This document shows positions 28,408 to 29,325 of a stretch of 29,325 nucleotides of DNA, piece after piece. The stretch covers positions 1 to 29,325 of the IMG/VR virus record IMGVR_UViG_3300025849_000154; one strand, 5' to 3'. Origin of the DNA: a virus. Within the stretch, counting starts at the first letter, position 1; the number at the start of each line of letters is the position of its first letter. A model generated the notes under the pieces. The model was not told where the DNA came from. It was given only the letters and a program-made list of their open reading frames with translations, and made no database searches. The translations under genes and the position numbers were made by a program.

Positions 28408-28429
28408 ATACGAATAGTGATAGATAATA
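28406..28429 (+). promoter_or_regulatory. T7-like promoter copy 5
   Basis: AAATACGA (28406-28413), ATAGTGATA, G at 28423, AGATAATAATAAC. The TATAG end is T7-like. It overlaps the stop of the 33-aa gene and lies just before the gene starting at 28435. Confidence 0.7.
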
Positions 28430-28434
28430 ATAAC

Positions 28435-28683
28435 ATGAAACATATACAAACAGACAATTTAACTATAATTGACTATGGTGACAACACAGGTAAATTACAA
28501 ATATATAATAAAACTAAATCACCTTATGGTTATAATCCAAGAAACCTTATTGTTTCACTATTAGGTAGACCACTAAAAGAAATTACGTACAACTATGTAC
28601 AAAAACAAGTAGACAAAGTGTATTCTACTTTCAACTATGATGAAATACACGAACTAATAACTAAAATAAATAAAAATGACTAA
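28435..28683 (+). CDS. Small basic protein, 82 aa
   Basis: MKHIQTDNLTIIDYGDNTGK then LQIYNKTKSPYGYNPRNLIV and a helical end (KEITYNYVQKQVDKVYSTFN, HELITKINKND). An upstream GTG at 28417 lies inside promoter 5 and would be lost from a transcript that starts at 28423, so ATG 28435 is chosen. No known domain. It overlaps the next gene by eight bases. Confidence 0.65.
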   Translation: MKHIQTDNLTIIDYGDNTGKLQIYNKTKSPYGYNPRNLIVSLLGRPLKEITYNYVQKQVDKVYSTFNYDEIHELITKINKND

Positions 28684-28825
28684 AACTCTTAAACAAGCAG
28701 TAACATTTCTAACAGAGTGGAATATGCTAAAAATATACGCTACAATTATGACTACGGTTTTCTTATGTATATGGATTCCAACTATGTTTATGGTAATTAA
28801 AGAATTAATACAAACTTTTATATAA
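28676..28825 (+). CDS. Single-helix membrane protein, 49 aa
   Basis: MTKTLKQAVTFLTEWNMLKI then YATIMTTVFLCIWIPTMFMV and IKELIQTFI. One long helix (about 20-40) that would cross the membrane, with Met and Trp. Overlaps the previous gene by eight bases and the next as TAATG, so it is coupled on both sides. Function unknown. Confidence 0.65.
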   Translation: MTKTLKQAVTFLTEWNMLKIYATIMTTVFLCIWIPTMFMVIKELIQTFI

Positions 28826-29046
28826 TGATACTAAGCAATAAAGAAAAACTTAAAATTACTTGGAGAGTAGTTGACTCACTATACGAAAAACTAGCTAACG
28901 AACTAGAATATGAACTTGAAAGTCACAGTGACTTCATAGAAACTAACGATGAATTTATGGATTTATTCAATGAAATGACTATAAAAATAGTAAAGTATAT
29001 GAGAAGCGAACTATTTCAACCAATGACTAATGAAGATTTAAAATAA
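28825..29046 (+). CDS. Small acidic helical protein, 73 aa
   Basis: MILSNKEKLKITWRVVDSLY, then EKLANELEYELESHSDFIET and a helical end (MTIKIVKYMRSELFQPMTNE). Amphipathic helices, acidic, no Cys and no membrane segment. It starts in TAATG overlap with the membrane gene. A DNA-mimic or inhibitor type is conceivable from the acidic helices but not shown. Confidence 0.65.
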   Translation: MILSNKEKLKITWRVVDSLYEKLANELEYELESHSDFIETNDEFMDLFNEMTIKIVKYMRSELFQPMTNEDLK

Positions 29047-29050
29047 TAAT

Positions 29051-29221
29051 ATGACAGAACAACAAGCGATTGAAGCAATCGCTAATGATATACAGGATGG
29101 TATCTACGGTTGGACACAGAAATGTGGCACAGAATGGCAAAAGTGGACATACTCACTAATGCAAGCAAGAAAAATATATGATGGTGAACTAATAATAGAT
29201 TTAGAAAATGGAAGTGAATGA
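29051..29221 (+). CDS. Small protein with tryptophans, 56 aa
   Basis: MTEQQAIEAIANDIQDGIYG then WTQKCGTEWQKWTYSLMQAR, ending in KIYDGELIIDLENGSE. Three Trp and one Cys, acidic, helical. It starts four bases after the previous stop and is overlapped by the last partial gene by 14 bases. No family recognised. Confidence 0.65.
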   Translation: MTEQQAIEAIANDIQDGIYGWTQKCGTEWQKWTYSLMQARKIYDGELIIDLENGSE

Positions 29222-29325
29222 ATTAGAAGATGCTAAAACATTAAAAGCAGTGATGTTCTTAATGATACAAGAGCATGTGAGAAGTATACCTAATGATCAA
29301 GAATTAGGTCAAAGAATAATAAAAA
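29208..29325 (+). CDS. N-terminal fragment of a small protein, cut by window edge
   Basis: ATG 29208 opens 39 codons reaching the end of the window: MEVNELEDAKTLKAVMFLMI then QEHVRSIPNDQELGQRIIK. Charged and helical with a hydrophobic patch. It overlaps the 56-aa gene by 14 bases in another frame. It cannot be named; the tail is missing. Confidence 0.6.
   Translation, partial: MEVNELEDAKTLKAVMFLMIQEHVRSIPNDQELGQRIIK

Overview
The window is a contiguous piece of a low-GC tailed-phage genome (Caudoviricetes), not a bacterial chromosome. A long block of minus-strand virion, packaging, lysis and chaperonin genes (about 1-26,096) faces a block of tiny plus-strand genes of early or accessory character (about 26,466-29,325). 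The two blocks diverge from a 370-base intergenic region near 26.1-26.46 kb. No tRNA, CRISPR array, integrase or insertion sequence was seen. Start codons lack a Shine-Dalgarno motif and sit behind A-rich TAAAT-type leaders. Together with the low GC and the general look of the TerL, portal, capsid and fibre proteins, this suggests a phage of a marine or aquatic Bacteroidota host, possibly related to crAss-like or Cellulophaga podoviruses. That assignment rests on recollection of families and was not searched.

Minus-strand layout in transcription order (right to left): two small charged proteins (26.1-25.3 kb); a tail-fibre module (25.3-18.0 kb) of an 814-aa fibre, a 55-aa protein, a 315-aa fibre with a receptor-type C-terminal module, a 591-aa fibre, a short protein with a Peptidase_S74 intramolecular chaperone, and a 476-aa protein ending in a lectin-like (LamG) region; two small unknown genes; groEL followed by groES and a winged-helix-like gene, joined by 4-base overlaps and ending in a long hairpin; a stretch of small, often lysine-rich proteins (15.1-10.5 kb) that also holds the T7-lysozyme-type amidase, a one-helix membrane protein and a holin candidate of the gene-transfer-agent type; a protein that looks like two GroES-like domains in tandem; a candidate small terminase; then TerL, portal, scaffold candidate, major capsid protein, a 114-aa protein, a 266-aa protein, the head-tail connector, and the first codons of the next virion gene. 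Two strong hairpin terminators flank the 266-aa gene and may set the capsid-to-connector transcript ratio.

The plus-strand right arm is the most unusual part. Five copies of an exactly spaced motif (AATACGA, nine bases, then AGATAATA) sit in front of its genes. The spacing and core match promoters of T7-type single-subunit RNA polymerases (TAATACGACTCACTATAG), so the phage probably encodes or uses such a polymerase. Between the first gene's start codon and the second promoter lies a 254-base stretch with no G at all on the coding strand although C is about 21%. It carries a 79-codon reading frame whose protein uses only 11 kinds of amino acid after the initiator Met. The rest of the arm is a chain of overlapping genes of 33-87 codons, including three single-helix membrane microproteins and one small protein with a signal peptide; these are typical of early host-takeover or anti-defence genes, but none can be named.
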